NCBI GenBank assembly: GCA_021790035.1
Contig: JAJYIO010000131.1
Location: 1-6,990, forward strand
Origin: a bacterium
GTDB lineage: Bacteria > Cyanobacteriota > Sericytochromatia > S15B-MN24 > VGJW01
Length of the DNA: 6,990 nt
Direction: 5' to 3'
This document shows positions 1 through 4,943 of the stretch, in pieces. The translations under genes were made by a program, and so were the position numbers. The notes under the pieces were generated by a model, which was not told the origin of the DNA, searched no databases, and was given only the letters and a program-made list of their open reading frames with translations. Within the stretch, counting starts at the first letter, position 1. Each line of letters opens with the position of its first letter.

Positions 1-142
1 AAGCTACGCCTCCGGCGGGAACGGCGGCAACGGAGGGGCCAGCGCGGCTAATGGCGGCACGATCAAGGTCTTCTACCAGGCCTTCACCGGCACCATGCCG
101 ACCACGGCGACGGCCGGCCGCGTGTACTCGACGACCTTCTAG
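1..142 (+). CDS. C-terminal fragment of a Gly/Asn/Ala-rich probable surface protein (5' end outside window)
   Basis: The reading frame is open from the window edge (first complete codon at 2-4) to a TAG at 140-142, giving 46 visible residues. They begin with a Gly/Asn/Ala-rich run (pattern GGNGGNGGASAANGG) and end with a beta-prone tail, GTIKVFYQAFTGTMP followed by a Thr/Ala-rich stretch and a terminal aromatic residue. Such Gly/Asn runs with alternating hydrophobic residues are seen in secreted beta-solenoid or glycine-rich surface proteins, but the fragment is too short to assign a family. Only 13 nt separate its stop from the next gene, a lipoprotein, so it is probably the upstream member of an envelope operon. 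Codon usage is GC-rich like the neighbours. That it is coding is inferred from the open frame, the composition and the tight spacing. Function is unknown. Confidence 0.6.
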   Translation, partial: SYASGGNGGNGGASAANGGTIKVFYQAFTGTMPTTATAGRVYSTTF

Positions 143-155
143 CAGAGCGAGCGAG

Positions 156-713
156 ATGAAGATGAGCAGCACGCGCGGCCCGGCGGCCGTGGCGATCGTG
201 GCGGCCCTGATGGCGATCGGGTGCAGCACGGACAACCAGGCGTACGTTTCCGCCACGGCGACGCCCGCCCCGCGGACGCAGAGCCATACCGCGGCGAGCA
301 GCACGGCCTCGGGCCAGATCTCGGGCCAGATCCCGACGGCCTCCGGGAGCGCGCAGCCGAGCCCGACGCCGACCGCGGCGCCCACGGTCGCGCCGATCAC
401 GGTCTCTTCGGTGTCCGTGAGCCCTGGCGGTGCGACCCTCGACCTGCCGGGCAGCGGGTCTGGAAGCCCCATCTTCCCTTCTTCGGTCCAGCTTTCGGCG
501 CTGGTGTACCTGAGCGACAGCACGAGCACCAACAGCGTGGCCTGGTCGTCCCTGGCGACGTCGACCGCGACGGTTTCGGTCAGCGGCCTGGTCTCGGCCG
601 TCGGCACGGGCAGTGCCGACATCGTCGCCGCGTCGGTCCAGAATCCGTCCATCACCGCAACCGTGAGCATCGTCGTCCAGGCGAATGGCTCGGTGGGCAT
701 CACGATCGATTGA
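156..713 (+). CDS. Lipoprotein with a C-terminal Big2-like Ig domain
   Basis: The protein has 185 residues. A short N-terminus with Lys and Arg (MKMSSTR) is followed by a hydrophobic stretch (about 9-21) and a lipobox-like AIGC with Cys23 as the predicted lipidated residue. Ala at -3 is less usual than Leu, so lipidation is likely but not certain. Residues 25-80 form a Ser/Thr/Ala/Pro-rich linker, including a tandem SGQI repeat. Residues 80-175 resemble bacterial Ig-like group 2 (Big2) domains: repeated VSV strands, then VAWSSLATSTATVSVSGLVS, AVGTGSADIVAAS and a closing VSIVV. The start at 156 was preferred over an in-frame ATG at 51 because only 156 gives a signal peptide and because 51 lies inside the upstream gene. 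A GAGCGAG stretch just upstream is a weak ribosome binding site. Big2 domains usually mediate adhesion or act as spacers in surface proteins. The partner here is unknown. It is probably co-transcribed with both neighbours. Confidence 0.85.
   Translation: MKMSSTRGPAAVAIVAALMAIGCSTDNQAYVSATATPAPRTQSHTAASSTASGQISGQIPTASGSAQPSPTPTAAPTVAPITVSSVSVSPGGATLDLPGSGSGSPIFPSSVQLSALVYLSDSTSTNSVAWSSLATSTATVSVSGLVSAVGTGSADIVAASVQNPSITATVSIVVQANGSVGITID
309..332 (+). repeat. Perfect 12-bp tandem repeat (two copies) in the lipoprotein linker
   Basis: TCGGGCCAGATC occurs twice back to back and encodes SGQI-SGQI in the low-complexity linker after the lipidated cysteine. The unit is a multiple of three, so changes in copy number would lengthen or shorten the linker without a frameshift. 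Confidence 0.8.
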
Positions 714-716
714 GGA
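711..716 (+). promoter_or_regulatory. Ribosome binding site overlapping the upstream stop codon
   Basis: TGAGGA contains the TGA stop of the Big2 lipoprotein and a GAGG Shine-Dalgarno core 4-5 nt before ATG 721. This fixes the downstream start and supports translational coupling of the two lipoprotein genes. Confidence 0.7.
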
Positions 717-720
717 CTCG

Positions 721-1671
721 ATGAGACACGCTTGGATTTTGTCGGGCGGACTGCTGGGAGCCGTGGCTCTGGTGGCGTGCAGCGCCCCGGAGAGTTCTTC
801 GAGATGGGCGGCTCCGGCGGTCGCGCCACCGGCGTCGGCGGCCCTCCCGCCGACCGGGCAGCTTTTCGTGCAGGTCGTGTGGCCACGGCGCGTGCAGGTG
901 ATCCCGTACAGCACCAACCTCATCGATCTGTCGATACGGGACAGCCTGGGCAACGAGGTGGCGTCCACGTCCATCAGCCAGTCGACGGGACAGACCACGA
1001 GCCAGGCGACGCTGACCATCTTGGCGGGGAACATCACGGTCGATGCCAATGCCTACGCCACCTCGACGCTGGTGGCGACGGGGAGCGCGACGGCTTCGGT
1101 GCCGATCAACCGCCAGGCCACGGCCTCATTGACGCTGACTCCGCTGTACGTGCCCACGATCTCGAGCTTCCAGCCCAATGCGGGCCCAGGGGCCCTGATC
1201 ACGATCACTGGTTCCAACTTCGGCGCCAGCGGCGTCCCGCTATCGGTCGCGTTTGCCGGGATCACCTCGCCAACGTGTGTGGCCTCGGATAGCAGCGAAC
1301 TCACGGCCGAGGTGCCTTCCGGCTTTGCCAGCGGCAGCATCGTGGTGACGGCCAATGGTGTTCCGAGCGCCACCTCGAGCGCATTCTCGCTCCTGACGCA
1401 ACTGTCGGCCGTGTCGATGCCCGACGCCACGCTGTCGGTGAACCAGACGCTCTCCCTGTCCGTGGCGGCGTCCGATTCGGCTGGAGCTGTCAGCGATCCC
1501 TACGTGACGTGGGAGGTTCTTTCCGGCAGCAACGTCTATGACAAGCCCGGCGGCACCTTCAGCGCCGCGACGGGTTCAGCGACGGTGTTCACGGCCAGCG
1601 CCACCGGATCCGGGATCCTGGAGGCGCAATCGGGTTCCCTGATCGCCACGGCCTCCCTCGTCGTCCAGTAA
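721..1671 (+). CDS. Lipoprotein with N-terminal beta-sandwich, IPT/TIG domain and C-terminal Ig-like domain
   Basis: The protein has 316 residues. A signal sequence MRHAWILSGGLLGAVALVAC ends in a good lipobox (LVAC, Cys20), and a Ser/Ala/Pro-rich linker runs to about residue 44. Residues 45-143 form a beta-rich domain (start GQLFVQVVWPRRVQ, end TASLTLTPLY) that aligns with a domain in the minus-strand lipoprotein at 3202-3786. Residues 144-225 match the IPT/TIG Ig-like fold: VPTISSFQPNAGPGALITIT, GSNFG, then VAFAG and SGSIVVTANGV. Residues 228-316 are another Ig-like domain (LSVNQTLSLSVAA, VTWEVLSG, then a repeated SATVFTASATGSG pattern). ATG 721 was chosen over an in-frame ATG at 685 because it starts the signal peptide and follows a TGAGGA ribosome binding site at 711-716, which overlaps the upstream stop. 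The protein is probably membrane-anchored and surface or periplasmic. Its binding partner is unknown. No catalytic motif was seen. Confidence 0.88.
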   Translation: MRHAWILSGGLLGAVALVACSAPESSSRWAAPAVAPPASAALPPTGQLFVQVVWPRRVQVIPYSTNLIDLSIRDSLGNEVASTSISQSTGQTTSQATLTILAGNITVDANAYATSTLVATGSATASVPINRQATASLTLTPLYVPTISSFQPNAGPGALITITGSNFGASGVPLSVAFAGITSPTCVASDSSELTAEVPSGFASGSIVVTANGVPSATSSAFSLLTQLSAVSMPDATLSVNQTLSLSVAASDSAGAVSDPYVTWEVLSGSNVYDKPGGTFSAATGSATVFTASATGSGILEAQSGSLIATASLVVQ

Positions 1672-1801
1672 ACCGCTTTCAGCTCGCAGCGGCTCCCCTG
1701 CGCGGTCGTGCCGGAAGCACGAAAGCAGAAAGCAAGCGCTGTCGCCGCGTGCCACCGGGTCCGGCCCCGCCCTGCCACCGAGCCGGCTTTGACTGCTCCT
1801 G

Positions 1802-1824
1802 CTCGATCCCTTCAAGCCGGGAGC
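1802..1824 (+). repeat. Left copy of an imperfect 23-nt direct repeat flanking the 1947-3152 gene
   Basis: The 23 nt from CTCGA to GCCGGGAGC match 20 of 23 positions at 3176-3198, with mismatches at positions 6, 8 and 13 of the repeat. The two copies lie outside the gene on its two sides, in the same orientation. They may be a relic of an insertion or a chance GC-rich similarity. Confidence 0.45.
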
Positions 1825-1879
1825 GCCCGCCGTGTCCCGCGGGAGATGCGGCCGGGAGCCCCTGGAAGGCCCGCTTGCC

Positions 1880-1896
1880 AAGTTTAGGCCAAACTT
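1880..1896. promoter_or_regulatory. AT-rich inverted repeat upstream of the Ala/Gly-rich protein gene
   Basis: AAGTTT-AGGCC-AAACTT is a perfect 6-bp inverted repeat with a 5-nt spacer, ending 50 nt before the start codon at 1947. Its AT-rich arms stand out in GC-rich surroundings. It could be an operator or a leader hairpin. A weak -10-like GATAAC lies at 1905-1910, without a convincing -35. The assignment rests on symmetry and position only. Confidence 0.35.
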
Positions 1897-1946
1897 ACTC
1901 CAGGGATAACCGACTTAACGGCCCATGTACGCGATAGAAAGCTGCG

Positions 1947-3152
1947 ATGGCTACCTCAGCTCCTGTTCCTGCCGCCGGGATCTTCTCCCGGATCGGGGGC
2001 GCTCTGTCAGGCGCCTACACCAAGCTCGAGCAGGTCCCTGCGTTCAAGTGGGCTTCGGGCAAGGTCCAGGATGTGGTCACCTCCGAGGACGCGATCCACG
2101 GGTGGCAAGACATCTACAAGGGCTGGACGACCAGGGATCCCGAGGCGGTCATCAAGTCCGTGAAGTTTGCGGCCTCTGCGGGCCCTGTCACCTCGGCAGC
2201 GGCTGCAGCTGGCAAGGCCATCGCCGGGGACGCCGGGACCGTCGGCCAGGCCGCCGGGGCTGTCGGTCGAGATGCGAGCACGGTGGCTTCTTCGGCCGGC
2301 GCGGCTTCGGGCGCTGCCACCGCCACCGGCGCCGTCGCCAAGGACATCGCGAGCAGTGCGGGCAAGGATGCCGGCCTCATGCTCGAGGACGGCCAGAGCA
2401 TCGATTTGAGCGCGACCACCGTGGATCTGCCGGACGGATTCCGTGAGACGACGAACGTCGACATCACCGATCGTCAGTTCATTGCAGACCTCGAGGGCCA
2501 GGGGCAGCTGGGCCAGGCAGCCGGCCGGATCGCCGGGGGCGGCTCGGGAGCAGCCGGCGGTTTGAACGACGGCGCGAATGCAGCCGGCGGACTCGGCGGT
2601 GGAGCCGGCTCGGCCGCTGACGGCGCGGGCAGTCTGGCCAAGGATGCCGGTGGCGCGGCTCGTGCTGCCGGGGGAGCCGGTCAGGATGCCGCCGGATCAA
2701 CCAGCGGCGTTTCCGGCGAGATCGAGGCCGAAGGGAAGACCGTCGCCCAGGATGTGAAGCCGCCCGTGGGAATGGCGGCGTTCAAGCAGGGCGTTCGAGA
2801 GCTCTTCAGCGGGTTCATGAAGGCGGCCAAGATCTCCGGGCTCGTCTCGGCTGCCATCTCGATCGTCTCGAACGGCTACCAGGTTCTGACCGGCCAGGAG
2901 GGCATGCCCGAAGCCGTGGGCTCGGTGCTGGCGGACTCGGCCGATGGATTCGTCTCGGGCGGCCTGACCGCCGTGGCCAGTGGTGGCGTGCTGGCGGTGG
3001 TCGGAAGCTTGTTCGGGATCACCGCTGGCCTGCCCTTCTTCCTGATCGGACTGGCCGCATCGATCGGCTTCTACGCCCTGTTCGACACGATGTTCAAGTC
3101 GACCCTCTGGGGGCCGATCCACGACACCGTCGCCAACTTCCTCGGCGGCTAG
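1947..3152 (+). CDS. Unrecognised 401-residue Ala/Gly-rich protein with a C-terminal hydrophobic helical pair
   Basis: No family was recognised. Residues 1-75 look folded and contain Trp, Lys and Asp (AFKWASGKVQDV, IHGWQDIYKGW). Residues 76-145 and 187-252 are Ala/Gly/Ser-rich low-complexity blocks with recurring K/R/Q-D-A/I-x units (GRDAS, AKDIA, GKDAG, AKDAG, GQDAA). They are separated by an acidic segment at 146-190 (LEDGQSIDL, TNVDITDRQFIADLEGQG). Residues 280-401 are more conserved-looking: an amphipathic helix near 285-312, then hydrophobic segments at about 339-358 and 361-379 (GLPFFLIGLAASIGFYALF), ending in FKSTLWGPIHDTV and a terminal Gly-Gly. There is no signal peptide. ATG 1947 is the first possible start, since an in-frame TAG lies at 1935-1937. 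The ribosome binding site is weak (GAAAG at 1937-1941). The layout of a soluble head, flexible linker and membrane hairpin is compatible with a membrane-inserting or pore-type protein, or with a structural scaffold. Neither is shown. Confidence 0.8.
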   Translation: MATSAPVPAAGIFSRIGGALSGAYTKLEQVPAFKWASGKVQDVVTSEDAIHGWQDIYKGWTTRDPEAVIKSVKFAASAGPVTSAAAAAGKAIAGDAGTVGQAAGAVGRDASTVASSAGAASGAATATGAVAKDIASSAGKDAGLMLEDGQSIDLSATTVDLPDGFRETTNVDITDRQFIADLEGQGQLGQAAGRIAGGGSGAAGGLNDGANAAGGLGGGAGSAADGAGSLAKDAGGAARAAGGAGQDAAGSTSGVSGEIEAEGKTVAQDVKPPVGMAAFKQGVRELFSGFMKAAKISGLVSAAISIVSNGYQVLTGQEGMPEAVGSVLADSADGFVSGGLTAVASGGVLAVVGSLFGITAGLPFFLIGLAASIGFYALFDTMFKSTLWGPIHDTVANFLGG

Positions 3153-3164
3153 ACCCGAAGGGTC
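3152..3164. terminator. Short hairpin between convergent genes (weak terminator candidate)
   Basis: GACCC-GAA-GGGTC is a perfect 5-bp stem with a GAA triloop. It begins at the last base of the stop codon of the plus-strand gene and lies between convergent genes. No T-run follows on either strand, so at most it is a weak or factor-assisted terminator. Confidence 0.3.
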
Positions 3165-3175
3165 AGTCCTCGTCA

Positions 3176-3198
3176 CTCGAACGCTTCCAGCCGGGAGC
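3176..3198 (+). repeat. Right copy of the imperfect 23-nt direct repeat
   Basis: This copy matches 1802-1824 at 20 of 23 positions and sits in the 49-nt gap between the convergent genes, ending three bases before the stop of the minus-strand lipoprotein. Together the two copies bracket the Ala/Gly-rich protein gene. Confidence 0.45.
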
Positions 3199-3201
3199 CC
3201 T

Positions 3202-3786
3202 CTACGGCGTCGCTGCGGGCGAGGCCATCGGCGTCGCGTTGAGGATCGGGGTCGGGTAGACGTCGGGAGTCGGCGTCACGACGATCGTCGGCCCGTTCCA
3301 GATCGTCGTGTAGATCGTGAGCGCGGTCGCGGGTGTCGGCACGGGCGCAGGTGTCGCGAGGACGTAGGTCGGGTCGAGGTAGAGGCTCATGCTGAGCCAG
3401 GAGTTCTGCCCGAGGATGACCGGAACGCTCTCGGAGGCGGAGCCCAGATCGCTGCCGGCGATGTCGGCGGCGGTCAGGGTCACGGTCGCCGTTCCGGCCG
3501 GCAGACCCCCGAACGTGACCCCTGGCGGCGCGCTGAAATCCGCGCTCTTGAGGAGCTGGGTCTGGGGGTTGATGCCTGGTTCCGATAGCGTGAATGCGAG
3601 CTGATCCACCTGCGAGATCGTCGCCTGGGCTTGCCGGCCGAATGCGACGCGCACGGAGATCGCACCGACCTCATGCGGCTTGAGCGGCTGGAGCTGCTGA
3701 ATCCAGGGCGTTTGATCCGCGCAGGCGGCGATGGCCACCGGCAGGATCCCCAGGGACAGGACCTGCCGCGCAAGCTTCCGTGTCAT
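3202..3786 (-). CDS. Lipoprotein with a beta-sandwich domain and a Pro/Thr-rich tail
   Basis: The protein has 194 residues. The signal sequence MTRKLARQVLSLGILPVAIAAC has a charged N-terminus, a hydrophobic core and an IAAC lipobox (Cys22). Residues 40-140 form a beta-rich domain beginning VGAISVRVAFGRQAQ, with a central LPAGTATVTLTAADIAGSDL and an end SASESVPVILG then LSMSLYLDP. This aligns along its length with residues 45-143 of the lipoprotein at 721-1671. The last 50 residues are rich in Pro, Thr and Ala (TPTPDVYPTPILNATP) and may form an extended, wall-spanning or surface-exposed stretch. The start is well supported by a GAGGAG ribosome binding site (plus strand 3793-3798) 6 nt upstream. 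It lies 73 nt downstream of the phosphoesterase gene on the same strand and may be co-transcribed with it or use its own promoter. Its function is unknown. Anchoring in the envelope is inferred from the lipobox. Confidence 0.87.
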   Translation of the reverse strand: MTRKLARQVLSLGILPVAIAACADQTPWIQQLQPLKPHEVGAISVRVAFGRQAQATISQVDQLAFTLSEPGINPQTQLLKSADFSAPPGVTFGGLPAGTATVTLTAADIAGSDLGSASESVPVILGQNSWLSMSLYLDPTYVLATPAPVPTPATALTIYTTIWNGPTIVVTPTPDVYPTPILNATPMASPAATP

Positions 3787-3792
3787 CTCGAT

Positions 3793-3820
3793 CTCCTCGT
3801 GCAGAGGGAGGGTTCACGAG
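3793..3820 (-). promoter_or_regulatory. Leader with a strong ribosome binding site partly inside an inverted repeat
   Basis: Read on the minus strand, CTCGTG (3815-3820) is followed after 13 nt by CACGAG (3796-3801), whose last three bases are the first three of the GAGGAG ribosome binding site (3793-3798). Pairing of the arms in the mRNA would cover half of the site. The same inverted repeat occurs in the leader of the phosphoesterase gene. A regulatory role is an inference. Confidence 0.35.
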
Positions 3821-3824
3821 AATG

Positions 3825-3853
3825 ACCGTACGGCGAAGCTTGCGCCGGATCAA
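3825..3853 (-). promoter_or_regulatory. Candidate promoter for the minus-strand lipoprotein, with a palindromic spacer
   Basis: On the minus strand TTGATC (3848-3853) is separated by exactly 17 nt from TACGGT (3825-3830). These match the sigma-70 consensus at 4/6 and 3/6 positions. The 17-nt spacer (3831-3847) is itself an inverted repeat, CGGCG with a 7-nt centre and CGCCG. This would suit a repressor site or could instead be a hairpin at the end of the phosphoesterase mRNA. The -10 box is weak and the sigma factor preferences of the host are unknown. Confidence 0.25.
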
Positions 3854-3859
3854 GTCAAG

Positions 3860-4729
3860 TTATCGTTGGTCACGCGGACGTCTGGCGTCCACGGGTTTTC
3901 TCGGGGAGCTCGTGGGCTTCCAGACGTCCGCGATGTCGTGCGCCTGCACGGCCTCCCCCACCGGAGGAAGGTGCCAGTTGTCGGTCAGCGTGCGGCTGAG
4001 CGACAGGTGGTCGTAATGTACCTGGCTGACGTACCCCGACTTGACGCCCCGACCGTAGAAGGCCGTGAAGACCCTTTGATCGCCCAGGAACGACTCGTCC
4101 CAGGTCTCGATGAATACCGGGAAGCGACCGTACCGGTCCGGCGTGTTGAACCAGCGGGAACGACGAAGGGTCGACAGGATGCTCATCAGGTTGCGATCGG
4201 CCGTCTGGAGGGCCTTGGCCTGCGAGTTGTCCGGGAACGGGTCGTGAGCCTCGTTGTCGTTGTCGAAGCCCAGGTACACCTGGCAGTGGCGAGGCAGGAC
4301 GTCTGGCGCGAAGGGCTTCTTCCAGATCGAGAAGAGATTGATGCCAGTCGGGCGCCCGGCGACCGCTGCTGGATCCGCGATTCCGTACAGCTCGGGGAAA
4401 GGATCGTGCTTGAGGGCGGGTACGCCGTCGTAGGTCGAGTCCTTCATCACGCCGCCCGGCCACCAGTCGATGGTCGGAAACTTGAGCGAGGCGTACTCGC
4501 TCGCGATGCTCGGCTCCTTGGCCACGAAGACCTCGTACGGCGAAAACTTCCGCCCGCCCGCGATGAGTCGATAGTTGGGGCCCGAAGGGTGGGTCAGCGC
4601 GTAGTACTGGTCGAGGACGGCGCCATGCTGTTCGAGAAACCGGGAGCTAGCGAGGTCCTTGACCTGGACGAAGCCGCGATTCTCGAGGACGATCCAGACG
4701 ACCGATGAAAAGAACAAGGGACCTGGCAT
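3860..4729 (-). CDS. Phosphoesterase of the acid phosphatase / phospholipase C-like family, without signal peptide
   Basis: The 289-residue protein fits the PF04185-type phosphoesterase family, which hydrolyses phosphate mono- or diesters using metal in an alkaline-phosphatase-like fold. Motifs in order: VVWIVLENRGF (10-20), whose Glu16-Asn17 corresponds to the family's N-terminal ExN-type active-site motif; YYALTHPSGPNYRLIAGG (42-59), the usual THPSxPNY segment; KHDPF (107-111); an Asn/Asp/His-rich stretch ending EAHD (160-163); FIETWDES (207-213) with the metal-binding Asp-Glu pair; and YDHLSLSRTLTDNWHLP (239-255), including His241. The key residues therefore appear present. Family members are normally exported, but here the catalytic fold begins at residue 10 and an in-frame TAG (4736-4738) lies three codons upstream, so no signal peptide can be encoded in frame. 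A GAGG ribosome binding site lies 9 nt upstream. The substrate cannot be told from the sequence. It is divergent from rubrerythrin and upstream of a lipoprotein on the same strand. Confidence 0.87.
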   Translation of the reverse strand: MPGPLFFSSVVWIVLENRGFVQVKDLASSRFLEQHGAVLDQYYALTHPSGPNYRLIAGGRKFSPYEVFVAKEPSIASEYASLKFPTIDWWPGGVMKDSTYDGVPALKHDPFPELYGIADPAAVAGRPTGINLFSIWKKPFAPDVLPRHCQVYLGFDNDNEAHDPFPDNSQAKALQTADRNLMSILSTLRRSRWFNTPDRYGRFPVFIETWDESFLGDQRVFTAFYGRGVKSGYVSQVHYDHLSLSRTLTDNWHLPPVGEAVQAHDIADVWKPTSSPRKPVDARRPRDQR

Positions 4730-4738
4730 GATGAGCTA

Positions 4739-4800
4739 CCTCGTGCAAGGGCCTGCCCGCCAGCGGCTGTACCGCAAGGGCCGACACGAGAATAGCGTAC
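4739..4800 (-). promoter_or_regulatory. Leader of the phosphoesterase gene with inverted and direct repeats
   Basis: On the minus strand GTACGCTATTCTCGTG (ending at 4785) is followed about 40 nt later by TGCACGAGG, which contains the GAGG ribosome binding site (4739-4742). CTCGTG (4785-4790) and CACGAG (4740-4745) are perfect inverted repeats. A 9-bp direct repeat, GCAAGGGCC on the plus strand, lies at 4745-4753 and 4774-4782. The block near 4785-4800 closely resembles one upstream of the lipoprotein at 3202-3786. A TATTCT within it is a possible -10 box, but no matching -35 was found. Confidence 0.35.
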
Positions 4801-4858
4801 CAGACGGTTCAGGGCTCCGGGCTCGCAAGCACGCAACCTCTGCGAGGAAAAGGCGCGA

Positions 4859-4875
4859 GAAGCCCGAAGGGCTTC
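4859..4875. promoter_or_regulatory. Perfect 7-bp hairpin with GAA triloop upstream of rubrerythrin
   Basis: GAAGCCC-GAA-GGGCTTC is a perfect inverted repeat lying just upstream of the candidate -10 box for rubrerythrin. It lacks a T-run on either strand, so it is not a typical terminator. It could be an operator in the divergent control region. The same CCCGAAGGG core occurs in the hairpin at 3152-3164. Confidence 0.35.
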
Positions 4876-4903
4876 GAAAATCCAGCCCGAGCCGGCGTAA
4901 AAT
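4873..4903 (+). promoter_or_regulatory. Candidate rubrerythrin promoter
   Basis: TAAAAT at 4898-4903 matches the -10 consensus at five of six positions and lies 40 nt before the start codon. The best -35 candidate, TTCGAA at 4873-4878, is poor and spaced 19 nt. It overlaps the end of the upstream hairpin. The -10 is plausible and the -35 doubtful. Confidence 0.3.
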
Positions 4904-4943
4904 CAAGCAAGCGACTGAACCCACTTCTCAGGGAGATATCGAT

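Larger units (their letters stand above)
1672..1946. other. Non-coding intergenic region with several small palindromes
   Basis: These 275 nt follow the lipoprotein operon and precede the Ala/Gly-rich protein. A stem TCGTGC/GCACGA (1706-1711 with 1717-1722, 5-nt loop) could form just after the operon, but no T-run follows, so it is a poor intrinsic terminator. TCCCGCGGGA (1835-1844) is a perfect 10-bp palindrome. GCCGGGAGC occurs at 1816-1824 and 1851-1859. No credible coding frame was seen. The promoter of the downstream gene must lie here if that gene is transcribed alone, but no convincing -35/-10 pair was found. Confidence 0.6.

Noticed and set aside
51..155. In-frame upstream extension of the Big2 lipoprotein
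   Set aside because: It overlaps the upstream gene, is Arg/Pro-rich and would bury the signal peptide.
84..1049. Long minus-strand open frame (321 codons) opposite the lipoprotein genes
   Set aside because: Its translation is Arg-rich with no domain pattern, and it lies antisense to two genes with signal peptides and Ig domains. It is a by-product of high GC.
1749..1937. 62-codon plus-strand frame in the intergenic region
   Set aside because: It has no ribosome binding site, a Pro-rich and Cys-containing translation and overlaps repeats. Nothing suggests a real protein.
3731..4708. 325-codon plus-strand frame opposite the phosphoesterase
   Set aside because: The minus strand encodes all phosphoesterase motifs. 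The plus-strand product is Arg/Val-rich without recognisable motifs.
4659..4943. N-terminal extension of rubrerythrin
   Set aside because: The true start at 4944 has a good ribosome binding site and gives the exact family length. The extension lies over the divergent gene and its leader.
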